A stretch of DNA of 64,000 nt, taken from NCBI RefSeq assembly GCF_963082655.1, contig NC_081553.1, forward strand, positions 125,446,578 through 125,510,577. Direction: 5' to 3'. The DNA comes from Stomoxys calcitrans (taxonomy: Eukaryota > Arthropoda > Insecta > Diptera > Muscidae). Made by a program: the position numbers and the translations under genes. Positions 1-11,199 of this stretch are shown one piece after another. Within the stretch, counting starts at the first letter, position 1; every line of letters starts with the position of its first letter. Under the pieces are notes generated by a model. It saw only the letters and a list, made by a program, of their open reading frames with translations. It was not told the origin of the DNA and did no database searches.

Positions 1-300
1 GACACAGCTTGTTATTCAACCGGTCATATTTTAAGAGTCGCATCTTCTGATCTCCAAAGAAATCTGAAATATGACACAAAATCAGTGACACCTTTTCCGG
101 CACCACAAATTACGTTGGAGAGCTTGCCAGAAAATGCGTATCCAAGAGTAGTTCTCATGTTTCCTAACATTACCCATACGTTCTTCGACTTCTGAATGTA
201 ACCTACCATGATAGGTGTGGAGGGTAGAATCTTTCGTATTCTAGAGGCCTTGGATATAACTACCATCGAGTTGCAAAATTTCACCCGGGATTTGTTTTGA
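1..300. other. Unrecognised open frames at the window edge
   Basis: The plus strand is open from base 1 to a TGA near 207, and the minus strand is open over about 24-284. The plus frame contains PFPAPQITLESLPENAYPRV, which has a coding-like composition, and a pyrimidine-rich AG (TTGTATTTTTATTTCAG) follows at about 320-336. I recognise no family in either strand. It could be an exon edge, a transposon remnant or chance. Nothing in it resembles the next expected gelsolin exon. Confidence 0.2.
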
Positions 301-347
301 GCATTGTATTTCTCTTCTCTTGTATTTTTATTTCAGACTTATAAATG

Positions 348-445
348 TCCCACCCAGTCTTGCCACTAAAGAAAATTATTTCCTACCAAAATAAAAAAAA
401 AATCCTACCAAACCGGACCAAAACCTTCCAAATGTCCTACAAGCC
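348..445. repeat. CCTACCAAA-rich repeat block, first copy
   Basis: Several copies of CCTACCAAA or its variants occur here, around an A-run. A second block with the same motif lies at about 1195-1310. The two blocks bracket roughly 750 bp of decayed repeat sequence, so they may be the ends of one old element. No terminal duplication could be identified. Confidence 0.4.
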
Positions 446-530
446 AAAAATTGGATATATGTTTTCATAACCAACTCCGAAGAATAATGAAATTATACAT
501 TTTCAAACCTATAAAGTATCTACGGCGTTA

Positions 531-900
531 GCCTAGGGCGATTGAGTTTGAAAAGGGTAATCCGGTAAGGTCTTGAACCAATAAATGCGCCTTTACTATC
601 CATTTTCGCTCTAACAGTGAGTTTCATGGACCCATCAACAGACGAGTATGGACAAAATCCTAATACATATCTATTATATAAAACTCAAGTGTATTGTTCC
701 GAATAGACTCGAAAACGGCCCTGTAAGCCGGTCGGTCTGTTGAAATCACTATACAGCCTAGGGCGTTTGAGTTTGAAAATGGCGATCTCCTGCGGAAAGG
801 TCTTGAACCGATAAATGCGCACCGATTTCCTTGAAATTTTCACAGATTGTGTAGGTTGGTCTGGAAGGAATAATGAAGGCGCAGCAGAGCGGGCCGGGTT
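531..900 (-). repeat. Decayed fragments of families B and D with a 60-bp direct repeat
   Basis: A segment of about 60 bp starting GCCTAGGGCG is present at 531-590 and again at 756-820. Both copies contain GGTCTTGAACC followed by ATAAATGCGC, which resembles the minus-strand monomer of family B. The stretch 700-720 (TAGACTCGAAAACGGC) and the block GAAGGCGCAGCAGAGCGGGC near 877 match, in reverse, the two ends of family D. This looks like a short, internally deleted D-type element. Confidence 0.4.
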
Positions 901-1194
901 CACCAAGTGTACTATATCTGCCATATTTCCAATTCAAGAAATTAAACACACAAAAGTCGTCTTTCTTGCCCGGAATGTACGAAATTTGGAACAGATTACG
1001 TACCAATTACAGCCAATATCAAAACTTGCACACTTTTTTCTCTGAAATTTGATACAGTAAGACCATTGCAAAAGTATTAGGACCCCCGACATCCATGGCT
1101 TTATTCTACACTCTTAACGAATACATAGACACGACAGGCAGTGAAATAATTTTGATGTATTCCTGCTGATTTTTTCAGAAATTAACTTGGTATT

Positions 1195-1310
1195 TATATG
1201 TGGGAAAAACCTACCAAAAATTGAGGTCAGCCTACCAACCTATCAAAGAAAAAAAACCTACCAATTTTGGTAGGAACCTTCCGATTTTGGTAGGAACCTA
1301 CAAAAACGGC
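1195..1310. repeat. CCTACCAAA-rich repeat block, second copy
   Basis: The motif CCTACCAA occurs several times, and at about 1258-1275 it forms an imperfect palindrome (CCTACCAATTTTGGTAGG). It pairs with the block at 348-445. The family is not recognised. Confidence 0.4.
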
Positions 1311-1620
1311 AATACTGGTCCCAGTCCCTATGCGTCCATTTGGCCTTCGCTTCATTGAAACGTCTTCTACCACCCCCACCTTATACACACCAATTCTCAT
1401 GGACCGCAACGGCGGTCCTTCTGTCAAGCAGGGTAAACCCATCTCTAGTATTTTCTCCAAAGCTGAAGCTAATGTAGCGATAACTAGAGAAGCTGTTATC
1501 ATCCACGACTTCCCAGTCACACCAGTTCTCCGATACAGGGTAACAAAAAGTAAAGTGGGAACTACACTAATGCTAGCTAATTGTGTGGGGCCACATAAAC
1601 TAAACCGTATCATGTGATGT
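1311..1620. other. Unrecognised segment open on both strands
   Basis: Long open frames overlap on both strands (plus 1330-1617, minus 1227-1613), and the base composition is more GC-rich than the surroundings. Such double-open segments often come from former coding DNA. I find no recognisable domain in either translation, so I assign no function. It could be a decayed transposon gene. Confidence 0.2.
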
Positions 1621-1762
1621 CGCTGTAAATCACACCGATTTCACTCGTCTATAAAAGTGTCAGTGAAAATTTGGATTGGGCAACACACAATGATATCAGA
1701 GATGTCTCTTAGCTATAGCTACATAGAATGTTCAAGGCAAACTTGCAATTTAAAAACAAACA

Positions 1763-2620
1763 AACAAGCAAAAGCATACCAAGTTCGGCCGGGCCAAATC
1801 TTATATACCCTCCACCATAGATCGCATTTGTCGAGTTCCTTTCCCGATATCTCTTTTTAGGTAAACAAAGGATAAAAGAAAATAATTGACTAAATATTGG
1901 AGCTATATCAAGTTGTAGTTCGATTCGGATTGAAGTGAATGTTGGAGACCATAGCAGAAGTCAATGTGTAAAAGTTCAGCCAATTCGAGTAAGAATTGCG
2001 CACTTTAGGGGCTCAAGAAGTAGAGAGATCGGTTTATATAGAAGCTTTATCAGGCTATAGACCAATTCGGACCATATTTGACAAGTATGTTGAATGTTAT
2101 GGGAGAAGCCGTTGTACAAAATTTCAGCCAAATCAGATAATAATTACGCCCTACTGAGGCTCAAAAAATCAAGATCCAAGATCGGTTTATATGACAGTTA
2201 TACTAGATTATTAACCGATTTGAATCATACTTAGCACTTAAGTGATAACAAAACACTACGTGCAAAATTTCAGTCAAATTGGACGAGAATTGCGCCCTCT
2301 AGAGGCTCAAGAAGTTAGGACCCAAGATCGGATTATATGGCAGCTATATCAAAACATGGACCGATTTGGCCCATTTACGATCCCAACCGACTTATACTAA
2401 TAAAAATTTATTTGTGCAAAATTTTAAGCGGCTAGCTTTACTCCTTCGAGAGTTAGCGTGCTTTCGACAGACAGACTGACGGACATGGCTAGTTCGATTT
2501 AAAATGTAATGACGATCAAGAATATATATACTTTATGGGGTCTCAGACGAATATTTCGTCTGAGTTACAAACAGAATGACGAAATAGTATACCCCCATCC
2601 TATGGTGGAGGGTATAAAAA
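1763..2620 (+). repeat. Family A interspersed element, near full length (A1)
   Basis: It starts AACAAGCAAAAGCATACC, followed by a mutated form of the 5' palindrome and TATACCCTCCACCAT. Degenerate monomers built around GATCGGTTTATATGGCAGCT follow, then a CAGACAGACTGACGGACATGG tract. The element closes with a hairpin whose right arm is ATGGTGGAGGGTATA, followed by AAAA. It lies downstream of the gelsolin exon in the gene's direction, so probably within its intron. No protein is encoded; short open frames run through the monomers. Confidence 0.85.
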
Positions 2621-2930
2621 GGCTCGTATGTCCAATAACAAACCCAATAGAGCAACAGACAAATGGCGTCGCACACTCGAAAACACATCAAGAGTTTCTG
2701 CAAGAACAACAACTCCCATAAGTAATTTTTGTTTTAATACAGCAGACCATAATACAAAGTCATAATGGAGTTGTTCGAAAATGGACGGAAGGCCTCAAAT
2801 TGAATTAACATCAAAATAAATATTAGGTGAAATCTGATTATAATAGGTTGGTAGAATTTTAAGTTTGTATTATAACCGTATAAAGTGGTAAAGTGTAGAA
2901 AGTGCTTCCCTTCATAAAACCAGCTGACTT
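2621..2930. other. Unique AT-rich sequence, probably gelsolin intron
   Basis: No gene, RNA or repeat is recognised here. On the minus strand it follows the gelsolin splice donor at 3456, so it is probably intronic. Confidence 0.35.
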
Positions 2931-2975
2931 GAGCCCTTGTTCCTTGGTGGAATGTTCATGGGCACAATTTGCATT
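2931..2975 (+). repeat. 3' end of the tRNA-derived SINE
   Basis: The segment contains TTCCTTGGTGGAATGTTCAT followed by GGGCACAATTTGCAT. This matches the 3' end of the SINE copies at 14330-14629, 21941-22158 and 40891-41214. Only the tail is present. Confidence 0.55.
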
Positions 2976-3456
2976 TTTGACTTGAGCCATAAATCCGGAT
3001 TTAATAGTTAGTGTAAAGTGGTGCTATTGTTAGAACATTCATTCGTATTTGGGTAAAAATGTGTATTCATCACAAATTCTTGCATGAAGTTATCACAAGA
3101 AATCATGTGCTTCCATGTTAACAAAATTTCAATATTTTTCACAAAAGAAGTAGTGGGAGTCTTTAATGGACATAACAATCAGTGGAATTTTCTGCTAAGC
3201 AACGGCCAAAGGCAAAACCTTGGCAGAACAGATTGATGACTCCACGTGTTTCACGATTAATGAATAATCAGGATAATGCGTGATTTCAATTCCATCAAAC
3301 GAATATGCTTCAATGGGCATTATTTGGAAGATCGTGCTTTCCCAGTTGAAAGGTTTCACAGCACTTTGTTAAAAATAACTGATTTCATAAATCTAATAAT
3401 CTTTTAACTAACAATACGATTATTGTAATCTCTTAAATTAATTATTTTTTACTTAC
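2976..3456. other. Probable gelsolin intron sequence after the splice donor
   Basis: This stretch lies immediately 3' of the splice donor on the minus strand. It is AT-rich and contains no recognised repeat or open frame of note. Confidence 0.4.
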
Positions 3457-3653
3457 CTCAACTCTCCAGATTTCCAAGCCAGGTGTACGACCAGCATTGG
3501 CGAAAGCAGGCGACATTACTCTCCTTCCTGGTGATTTACTGCCCGGTTGTAATTGATTTGTTTGTACTGGGATATTAGCGCGATTTTGAACAGTACCGGC
3601 CGAACACAGTGTTGCCAATACTAAAGCAATAAAACAGCTGTTTTTGTTTCCAT
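3457..3653 (-). CDS. Gel: Gelsolin, N-terminal coding exon (partial)
   Basis: On the minus strand the frame encodes a hydrophobic segment (FIALVLATLCSA), a linker, and then PAFANAGRTPGLEIWRVE. That last stretch is the conserved start of the first gelsolin domain in insects. It ends in phase 0 at a consensus donor (GAG|GTAAGT, donor at 3456-3451). Gelsolin severs and caps actin filaments, and insects make secreted and cytoplasmic forms. The hydrophobic stretch with cleavage-like CSA fits the secreted form. The start is unclear. The only nearby ATG (3653-3651) is one base out of frame with the domain and reaches TAG after ten codons. The in-frame hydrophobic segment has no ATG before an upstream stop near 3711. 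A splice acceptor at 3622-3621 after TTTTATTGCTTT could explain this, as could an indel. The remaining exons must lie before base 1. Confidence 0.75.
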
Positions 3654-4494
3654 CGAACAAGTCACGCGCAATGCATACACCAGGCAGACGAGATAAAATT
3701 TCAATGAGTCATTCAATGCCAATGTCAAGGATATGCATTCAAATGTTTGAGAATAGAAATGAAATAGAAAACAAACAAAATAAACACTTTAATATGTATG
3801 AAATATAAAATTTTTAATTTAAATGCAATACTCATAACAACAAAATGAAATTACATTAAAACGTCAAGCAAAAAATTGGCGATTTGTAATGTTTTGAGTT
3901 AAATAGGTTTTTGTTTTATATCAATGAAGGCCGAGTTAAAGGCATCGAATGTCGAGTTACAACTACTTTTTGGGGCTGAATATGATGTGTTTATTGTGCC
4001 TTAGATAGCGTTTTATGACTATTGCGAGGCATTATAACACGTCACAATGTTGGATTATTGATATGAGAACGGGGTATAGACTAACATGTTGAGTAGCCCA
4101 ATACCTCATTGTATTATTTCTATACAAACGTATGTAGTATACGGAGCAATCAAACCGCTATAATATAATAAGGGTAAAAGAGACCCCAAAATGGGTGAAT
4201 ATGGTAAAACCCTGATAATATGACACTTAAATGAAAGTGATGTGAGAGAGACAGAGAAAGTAAGAGAAAAATAAAATAAGTAAGAATAATTTTATGCAAA
4301 CTTTTTATAAATATGAGTTTATTTTCAGAATGTTGTACTCCTGACCAGCATACATATGAGCCACATTTCTTAAAGTTCTTGTACAGCACTTATTGTGTTT
4401 AGTTGTACAGCACTTATTGATTGATATGAGCGAATTATTCTCGCCGTTCCTTAAGAAATTTTGGTAGGCAAATTTGTAATGTGAATTAAACTTG
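3654..4494. other. Sequence upstream of the gelsolin exon
   Basis: AT-rich, apparently single-copy DNA. It should contain the gelsolin upstream intron, 5' leader or promoter. I cannot identify a transcription start, TATA box or initiator with confidence. The minus-strand frame at 4150-4389 has the low-complexity look of chance. Confidence 0.3.
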
Positions 4495-6226
4495 GGTGAG
4501 GTTATCTATATATAAAAGAGTCGAGTGACTGACTGATCATCGCCCAGCCCAAACGGTTAAATTAGAAATTTCGTATGAATTTTGGTCTTGGGTCATAAGC
4601 ACGAGATAAGGCTGGATTTGGTGATATTTGTACGTTTAGGTACAAAAAATACCAAAAAGTACAAAATGGTACATATTTGCCCAGCGCGAACGAAAGGGCT
4701 AGAATTATGTTCTGGCGCTCGAAAAAATAAGGTTTGGTAACAAAATTTTTGAAAATCGTACCGAAAGTGGGAGAAATAGTACGTTTAGTACCGCAATTTA
4801 TACTATTTGGTACTTTCTTTGTTAATTGAACTATTGCAGATCTCTGACCATAAGAGTTTTTGTAAATTTGTACATTTAGGTACTAAAAAAGTACTAACAA
4901 GTAAGAGCGTGCTAAGTTCGGCCAGGCCAAATCTTATATACCCCCCACCATGGATTGCATTTGTCGAGTTCTATGCGGGGTATCTCTATTTAGGCAAACA
5001 AAGAATATTGAATAAGAACAGTTTGCTATTGGAGCTATATCAAGTTATAGTCCGATTCGGACCATAAATGAATGTTGAACATTGCAGAAGTCATTTTACA
5101 TTCGGATAATATTTGCGCCTTGTAGGGGCTCAAGAAACAAAATCGGAAGATCGGTTTATATGGGAGCTGTATCAAGCTATTGATCGATTCAGACCATACT
5201 TCACATGTATATTGGACGTCATGAGATAAGCCGTTGTACAAAATTTCAGCAAAATCGGATTAGAATTGCTCAAGAAGTAAAGATCCCAGATCGGCTTATA
5301 TGGCAGCTATATCAGGTTATGTATCGATTTGCGCCAAACTAAGCACAGTTGTCGGAAGGAAACACCACATGCAAAATTTCATCCAAATCGGATCAAGACG
5401 TCAAGATTCAAGATCGGATTATGTGACAGCTATACCAGGCTATTAACCGTACTTAGCACATTAGTTGCAAGTGACACCAAATCGCCACGTGCAAAATTAC
5501 AACTAAATCGGATAAGAATTACTCCCTCTAAAAGCTGAAGAAGTCAAGACCAAAGTTCGGGTGCATTCCAAATTCGTAAATTTTGGTACCAAAAAGTACA
5601 AAATAATACGAAACATTTTTAGTTTGCCTACAGCAAACATATGTTCAGGTACTCAAACGTTTTGTTTCGTATGTTTAGGTACTTAAACGTACAAAATGGT
5701 ACTTTCTTAACAGAATGAACTAAAGCTCTTAAAATTGGGTACAAAATGTTACATTCTTTACGAAATGAGCTAAAGTACTAAAAATTAAGATACGGTTACA
5801 CATTGACAGTAAATATTGGGCGGTTAGAAGACTTGTTTTTAATTCGTGCATTTAGGTACTAAAACATACAAAATGGTACTTTCTTTACAGTATGATCTTA
5901 GGCTCTTAAAATTGGGACACAGCTACACCTTGACTATAAATATTGGACGACTAGAAAATTTTTTCAAAATCGTACATTTAGGTTCTAAATACAAAATGGT
6001 ACTTTCTTTACGAATTGATTTATAGTGCTCAAAATGTATACCTTGGCACTATATATTGGGCGACTTAATGACTTTTGCGATGTATTGTTATTCTATTTGG
6101 TACTTTCTTTACAGAAGGTGACAGATTTCTGAAATTTTATACGCAGTTATTACAAAACTTCATAATCTTATAAATTGAGTTACTACCTATGTTTTTGGAA
6201 GTCCTTCACTAAACATGGGGTGTCAT
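4495..6226 (+). repeat. Family G repeat with GTAC-rich internal units
   Basis: The 5' part carries CTATATATAAAAGAGTCGAG and GACTGACTGATCATCGCCCA. Degenerate units built on TTTAGGTACTAAAA, GTACAAAATGGTACTTTC and TTTACAGAATGA then recur until about 6200. Unit spacing is irregular. It is interrupted at 4896 by a family A copy, after which the same units resume. No coding sequence is seen, and the class is unknown. The 3' limit is approximate. Confidence 0.6.
4896..5560 (+). repeat. Family A element, 3'-truncated, nested in family G (A2)
   Basis: It begins AACAAGTAAGAGCGTGCTAA, followed by a mutated palindrome and TATATACCCCCCACCATGG. Three or four A-type monomers follow. The GACGGACA tract and terminal hairpin are missing, and the sequence returns to family G units near 5570. 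It is therefore younger than the G copy. Confidence 0.8.
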
Positions 6227-6349
6227 AAACGGGGGCAGTGAAGATCTGATTGTTTACTAAGAAACTAAATTAGTTCGACGAGAGGACCCACGCTTTTAAG
6301 AGAGAACAAACACACCTGTCCGTTACAATTAAATAGCTGGAAGTAGTTT

Positions 6350-6605
6350 TAAAGAGAAAGCTGAGCTGAAAGTGCCATATTCAGGAGAGTACAAAAAAGG
6401 GTCCGTTGATCTTGATAACTATAAAGAAGCGCCATTAACTAAAAAATAGGTAATGAATCCCAAGATGGCTCACTGGCTCTACGATAGTGTGATCAAACCG
6501 ACTCTGACATCTTCATCGGTAGTATGGTGGACAGCAATGGAGAGAAAGTGCAAAGTAAACATTTTACAACTAGAACTATGCAGAATATTGAAAAGGTCTC
6601 ACAAT
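6350..6605 (+). pseudogene. Non-LTR retrotransposon RT fragment (thumb region)
   Basis: The second half reads WLYDSVIKPTLTSSSVVWWT AMERK in one frame. This corresponds to WLYRSVIRPLLTYVSVVWWT AMEKK in the better preserved copy at 54067-54140. The first half aligns at the nucleotide level with 53950-54060 but has lost its frame. This region follows the catalytic palm of the reverse transcriptase. It is a short decayed fragment of the same non-LTR family found at 19.6, 37.5 and 53.6 kb, or a close relative. Confidence 0.6.
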
Positions 6606-6862
6606 TTAACACTTTACAAAAGAATATAACTTAAGGCAGTAATGTCCAAATTGGATAAAAATAAGTCATGTTTTCGCAAGTTTTTGTGGATAAATGGGCT
6701 TGTTATGGCTGTAATAATGAAAATTGGGTAATGTATGTGGAGTTGTATCTAAATTAACCGATTCCCACCGTTTGCAGGGTGACATTGTCTGGCACTGATC
6801 ATCATAGAGAAGAAAGTCTCCGAACCATTCAGTACCAAACAACGAGACAATCTATCATATGA
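6606..6862. other. Unrecognised sequence between a non-LTR fragment and a B copy
   Basis: No open frame or repeat is recognised. It may be the remainder of the decayed retrotransposon. Confidence 0.25.
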
Positions 6863-7930
6863 TTTTTATACCCACCACCGAAGGATGGAGTTATATATTG
6901 TATTCATTTTGTCATTCCGTCTGCAACACATCGAAATATCCATTTCCGACCCTATAAGGTATATATATTCTTGATCAGAGTAAAAATCTAAGGCGATCTA
7001 GCCGTGTCCGTCCTTCTGTCCGTGAAATCACGCTACAGTCTTTAAAAATGGAGATATTGAACTGAAACTTTGCACAGATTCTTTTTTTTTGTCCGATTAT
7101 ATCTTTATATAACCCCCATAAAGCCCGATCCGCCGATTTAGGGTCTTAGGTCCATAAATGCTACATTTACTATCCGATTTGGCTGAAGTTTGGTACAGTG
7201 GGTTACGTTAAGTCCCTCGATATATTCCTACAATTTGGCCCAGATCGTTTCAGATTAAAATATAGCCCCCATATAGACCGACCCGCAGATTTATGCTCTT
7301 AGGCCCATAAAGGCCATATTTATTATCCGATTTTGCTGAAATTTGGGACAGTGAGTTAAGTTAAGCCCCTTGACATATTTCTTCAATTTGGCCCAGATCG
7401 GTTCAGATTTAGATATAGCTGCAACATAGACCGATCTCTCGATTTAAGGTCTCGCGCCCATAAAAGGCGCATTTATTATCCGATGTTGCCGAAATTTGGG
7501 ATAGTGAGTTAAGTTAAGCCCCTCGACATACTTCTGCAATATGGGACAGATCGGTCCAGATTTGCATATAGCTGCCATATAGACCGATATCTCGATTAAA
7601 AGTCTTGGCCCTATAAAAGGCCCATTTATAATCCGATTTCACTGAAATTTGACACAGTGACTTATGTTAGACTCTCGACATCCGTGTCGTATATGGTCTA
7701 GATCGGTTTATTTTTAGATATAGCTACTAAAAAGACCAATATTTTGTTATATACAATTGAACAATTACTTGTACTTATAAGTATTTGGTCCAAATCGAAA
7801 CACATTTCGATATAGCTGCAATGGGGCATAAAGTATGCATTTGTCACCGGATTTTGGTGGTTTACATATATTTGCGAGGTGGTGGGTATCCAAAATTCGA
7901 CCCGGCCGAACTTAACGCCTTTTTACTTAT
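6863..7930 (-). repeat. Family B interspersed element, near full length (B1)
   Basis: Read on the minus strand, it starts with an A/T run and a form of TTCGGCCGGGTCGAA, then GGATACCCACCACCTCGC. B-type monomers follow (core TTCTATATGGCAGC-like and GGGCCAAATTG), then a GACGGACA tract and CAAGAATATATATACCTTAT. A terminal hairpin with the GGTGGTGGGTATAAAAA arm ends it at 6863. Several monomers are visible on the given strand as repeats of ATAGACCGAT. Confidence 0.85.
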
Positions 7931-7984
7931 TTTACCGTTACCTCTTTGCCTTCAGAAAAATTGAGACATAACCCGCCTATGTTG

Positions 7985-8615
7985 ACTAGGATTTGAATGA
8001 GACCAAGAAGTTGCCGCAACTAGATAGTCATGGGTTCACACAGATTGAAAAGACAGAAACAGGATACAGATACATGTCTCGAATTTCGATTGGAAAGCAA
8101 ACAAAAATCCATAAAATAGCAGCGCTTTGGGATTTTGACCACAACAGTTCCATAAACTTACAGATAAAGTTGTTGATTACGAAATGCGTGAACTGGTGTG
8201 GTATAAAGCTAAAAAGAGACCTTCGATTTTGATAGTCACATGGCAGTTGAGGCGTTGACAAACAGGGCAGTCAAGTCGAAGACCATTCTGGATTGCAAAA
8301 GAGTGATTAACGCGAACGCTATCTGTGGCACAATCTGCATCATTTGCGTGCCGAGCCTGAGTTAGGTACGTCCTTCGTTATCTACACATAGAGTTGCACA
8401 ATGAAGGTGCGATGCCAATGCCTAGCTTTAGAAAGGGAAAGGTTCCACCGTTTGGGATCGGACGTTATACCGAAATTGAGCTGGCATACAATGGAAGAGG
8501 ACGAAGAAACATGGAAAAGCTCAGATTTCCTAACATAAGTTTTCAAGGTTTGTGCATGTCCGGTGGGACATGGATCCTCCTATTCAATCTAAACAAACCT
8601 CACCTAACCTTAATT
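7985..8615 (+). pseudogene. Non-LTR retrotransposon RNase H fragment and 3' end
   Basis: The frame through LLITKCVNWCG matches ITKCVKWCG in the RNase H domain at 54.6 kb. After a stop, DSHMAVEALTNRAVKSKTIL and DCKRVINANA continue the domain in another frame and retain the DS of the third acidic motif. ICVPS near 8350 marks the position of the usual VPGHSG motif, which is lost. The tail ends near CAAACCTCACCTAACC, similar to the CCTAA-type 3' ends of the other copies. It is more divergent than those copies, so it may be a sister family. Confidence 0.55.
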
Positions 8616-9590
8616 CCACCATATTCATATTTAGTTAAAGACTTTGTAATGTATATACATATATTCTTAACCGCCATGACATCTTAAGTCGTTGTAGCCC
8701 TGTCCTTCCTTGTGTTTACTCGGCTGGTTGGCTGTCTGAAGCACTCTACTTTTAAAGAAGTACATAAATACAACTAATCGTCCGTTGAGATTGCTATGGT
8801 GTGAATCAGTTCATGTAAACATCTCCCGCTATGACCACACTTTAACTTTGCACGAAGACTTCCAATATTCAAGCCAATTATAGTCCATATCGGTCAATAT
8901 TTTGATTCTTATCCAATTTGGGTGCTAGTTTTGCTAATTTATATAGTTTTGCAAATACATCAGACAAGATCCAATTCGGTCAAAAAAATTATCTTGCCAA
9001 ATTAAAGGCATTATTACAAATCAGTTTGGCTTATATTTTAAATTTCTGTTTATAAATACAAAAAAAAATCCAAAAAACTGGAAAAATATGATTCATTTTG
9101 GAGAGTATAATCCGAAATTTCAGCTTTCGGAAATGTAATAAATAGATGTTTCTATATATTCACAGGTATCAAGCATTCAAGTTAATTTCGGTTCATTGAC
9201 TTAATTGAAACTGGTTGTGCTCCTCATTTAAATTATTTACACTAATCACTTATGGATTGATGTCTTGCTGTTTTTTTTTTTTTAATAAATTACACGTAGT
9301 TTCGTTAAAATCTTGTTATTAATTCCGCCTTTTGAACATCCAACTATGTTTACATTTACATTAGTCAGTGTTTAGGTTTGACAGCTTGCAAAACTGTCCA
9401 ATAACCCTTAAAATGATTACAATTAAAAAAAATTAACGGAATCGAAAACAAGATTTTATTGATAACATTATGAATAAATTAGATACTATGAATGAAAAAA
9501 AACTAGTATTGTGATGTTTGAGCTGTTTAGATGAGTTTCACTTTCATTTCTTCTTTTCGATTGTTAATGTTTAAAACACCAAGATTAACG
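8616..9590. other. Unique AT-rich sequence without recognised features
   Basis: Apart from homopolymer runs (T-run near 9270) I see no gene, repeat or RNA in this stretch. Confidence 0.3.
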
Positions 9591-9603
9591 AATACATAAT
9601 TTT

Positions 9604-9995
9604 TCTACGCAGCACACTACATTGTACGAAAAACTCTCGATTTCAAGCCTGTAAGGAATGCCATTGACTGGCTTGAAGAAAATAGTGGATACCCACCACC
9701 TTCTCATTTACTACGAGATTGATCTTCCGCTATTTAAATAGGAAATAACATCTCAACAATATAGAAATCAAACTAAATTCCAAACAGGTAATAGGTTGTT
9801 TCATAATTATGATCTTTTAACAGAATCTCATTTAAAAACACACCGGACGATTCAGGCATACAGGAAAGTAAAAGACTTCGCTGGGAACAATATTTGAAGA
9901 AAGACATCACGAAACTTGATAAAATCTTCAAGATGTACAGTGCGGAGCAAAACCGAGTGGAAGTTCTACTTTTTGCATTTCTTTCGAATATTAAA
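9604..9995 (+). other. Possible coding remnant or exons of unknown identity
   Basis: Two plus-strand segments have unusually protein-like translations. Bases 9604-9726 contain TLDFKPVRNAIDWLEENSGY before a TGA. Bases 9825-9994 contain SKRLRWEQYLKKDITKLDKI and a lysine-rich, probably helical continuation. The second segment is preceded by TTTTAACAG, a plausible splice acceptor at about 9815-9823. I recognise no family. They could be two exons, a decayed transposase, or chance. The minus-strand frame 9773-10018 looks like a shadow of the second segment. Confidence 0.25.
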
Positions 9996-10360
9996 AATGA
10001 TAAATAGGCCAAAATCATTTTTTTTTTTCATTTGTTACGATTTGTTACTTATTACTGAAAATTTAAAGAAAGGTCCCCACAAAAAATAGTGCAAACAAAA
10101 TTGATACATGCTCTCAATTTTGCACTTTTAGAACAATTATAGAAAATGGTTTGTCTTTGATACATTTTCCATAAACCACTATTTTTGTGAAGGTGAAGTA
10201 GCATGTGTTAACATGTCTTCCATCAATTTCAGAGTTATTTTACTAGAAGTTAATTATTTAAAACGCTGAAATTTAATCTGCTAGCCATTAAACTTGATCG
10301 TAAAGTAACGGTTGAGTGGAGCAGAGTTGTTTTCATTTCGCTTCTTAAAGAAAACCAGTA

Positions 10361-11145
10361 AGAAAAGACAAAAGTCGGGCGGAGCCCACTATATCATACC
10401 CTACACCTACCCTACAATTATAAATTCGGGCAATATATAAATATATATGTATATGATAGCTATATCTAAATTTGAACCGACTTTTAAACAGATCGGTTAC
10501 AAATTGTGTTTATTACAGCCTTATAGGTGTAAATCAGGCGATACATATATTTTGGAGCTATATCCTAATCTGAACCAATTTTGGTGAAATCTCGCAGATA
10601 TGCTAAGATCAGTAGCAAAACAATCCCTGACCTATTTTGTGCAGATCGGTTGAAAATTGTAGCTACTACGGCCTTTTAAGTGCAAATCGGGCGATACATA
10701 TATATGGGAGCTATATCTAAATATGAACCGATTTTGACGAAATTTTGCAGATATGTTAAGATCAGTAACCGAATAACTGATGCCAAATGTTGTGCAGATC
10801 GGTTGAAAATAGTAGTTACTACGGCCATTTAAGTGCAAATCGGGCGATACATATATATGGGAGCTCTATCTAAATCTGAACCGATTTCGATGAAAATCAA
10901 TAGCGTTCGTCCTTGGGCCAAAAAAGAGACAAGCGATGATTGGACAACAAATTCGACCAGCTTTTTGATTACAAGAATACATAGACTCACATACGGACAG
11001 ACGGACATGGCTAAATCGAATCAGAAAGTGATTCTGAGTCGATCAGTATACTTACCAATGGGTCTAGCTCTTCTCCTTCTTAGCGTTGCAAACAAATGCA
11101 CAAACTTATAATACCCAATACCACAGTGGTGGTGTAGGATATAAA
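10361..11145 (+). repeat. Family C interspersed element, near full length (C1)
   Basis: It opens with AAAAGTCGGGCGGAGCCCAC and then CATACCCTACACCTACCC. Monomers containing GGGCGATACATATATATGGG recur at 10537, 10690 and 10843, an exact 153-bp spacing. A CATACGGACAGACGGACATGG tract and TCAGTATACTTACC block follow. The end can fold as ATACCCAATACCAC / GTGGTGGTGTAGGATAT. The design matches families A and B although the sequence is mostly different. Confidence 0.85.
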
Positions 11146-11199
11146 TATCTGTATCTCGTAATAGGTATAACCCGTTACCTAAAACGTTTAAAGCCTTTC

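Noticed and set aside
24..284. Next gelsolin exon on the minus strand
   Set aside because: The translation shows no gelsolin-domain sequence following EIWRVE, and there is no suitable acceptor.
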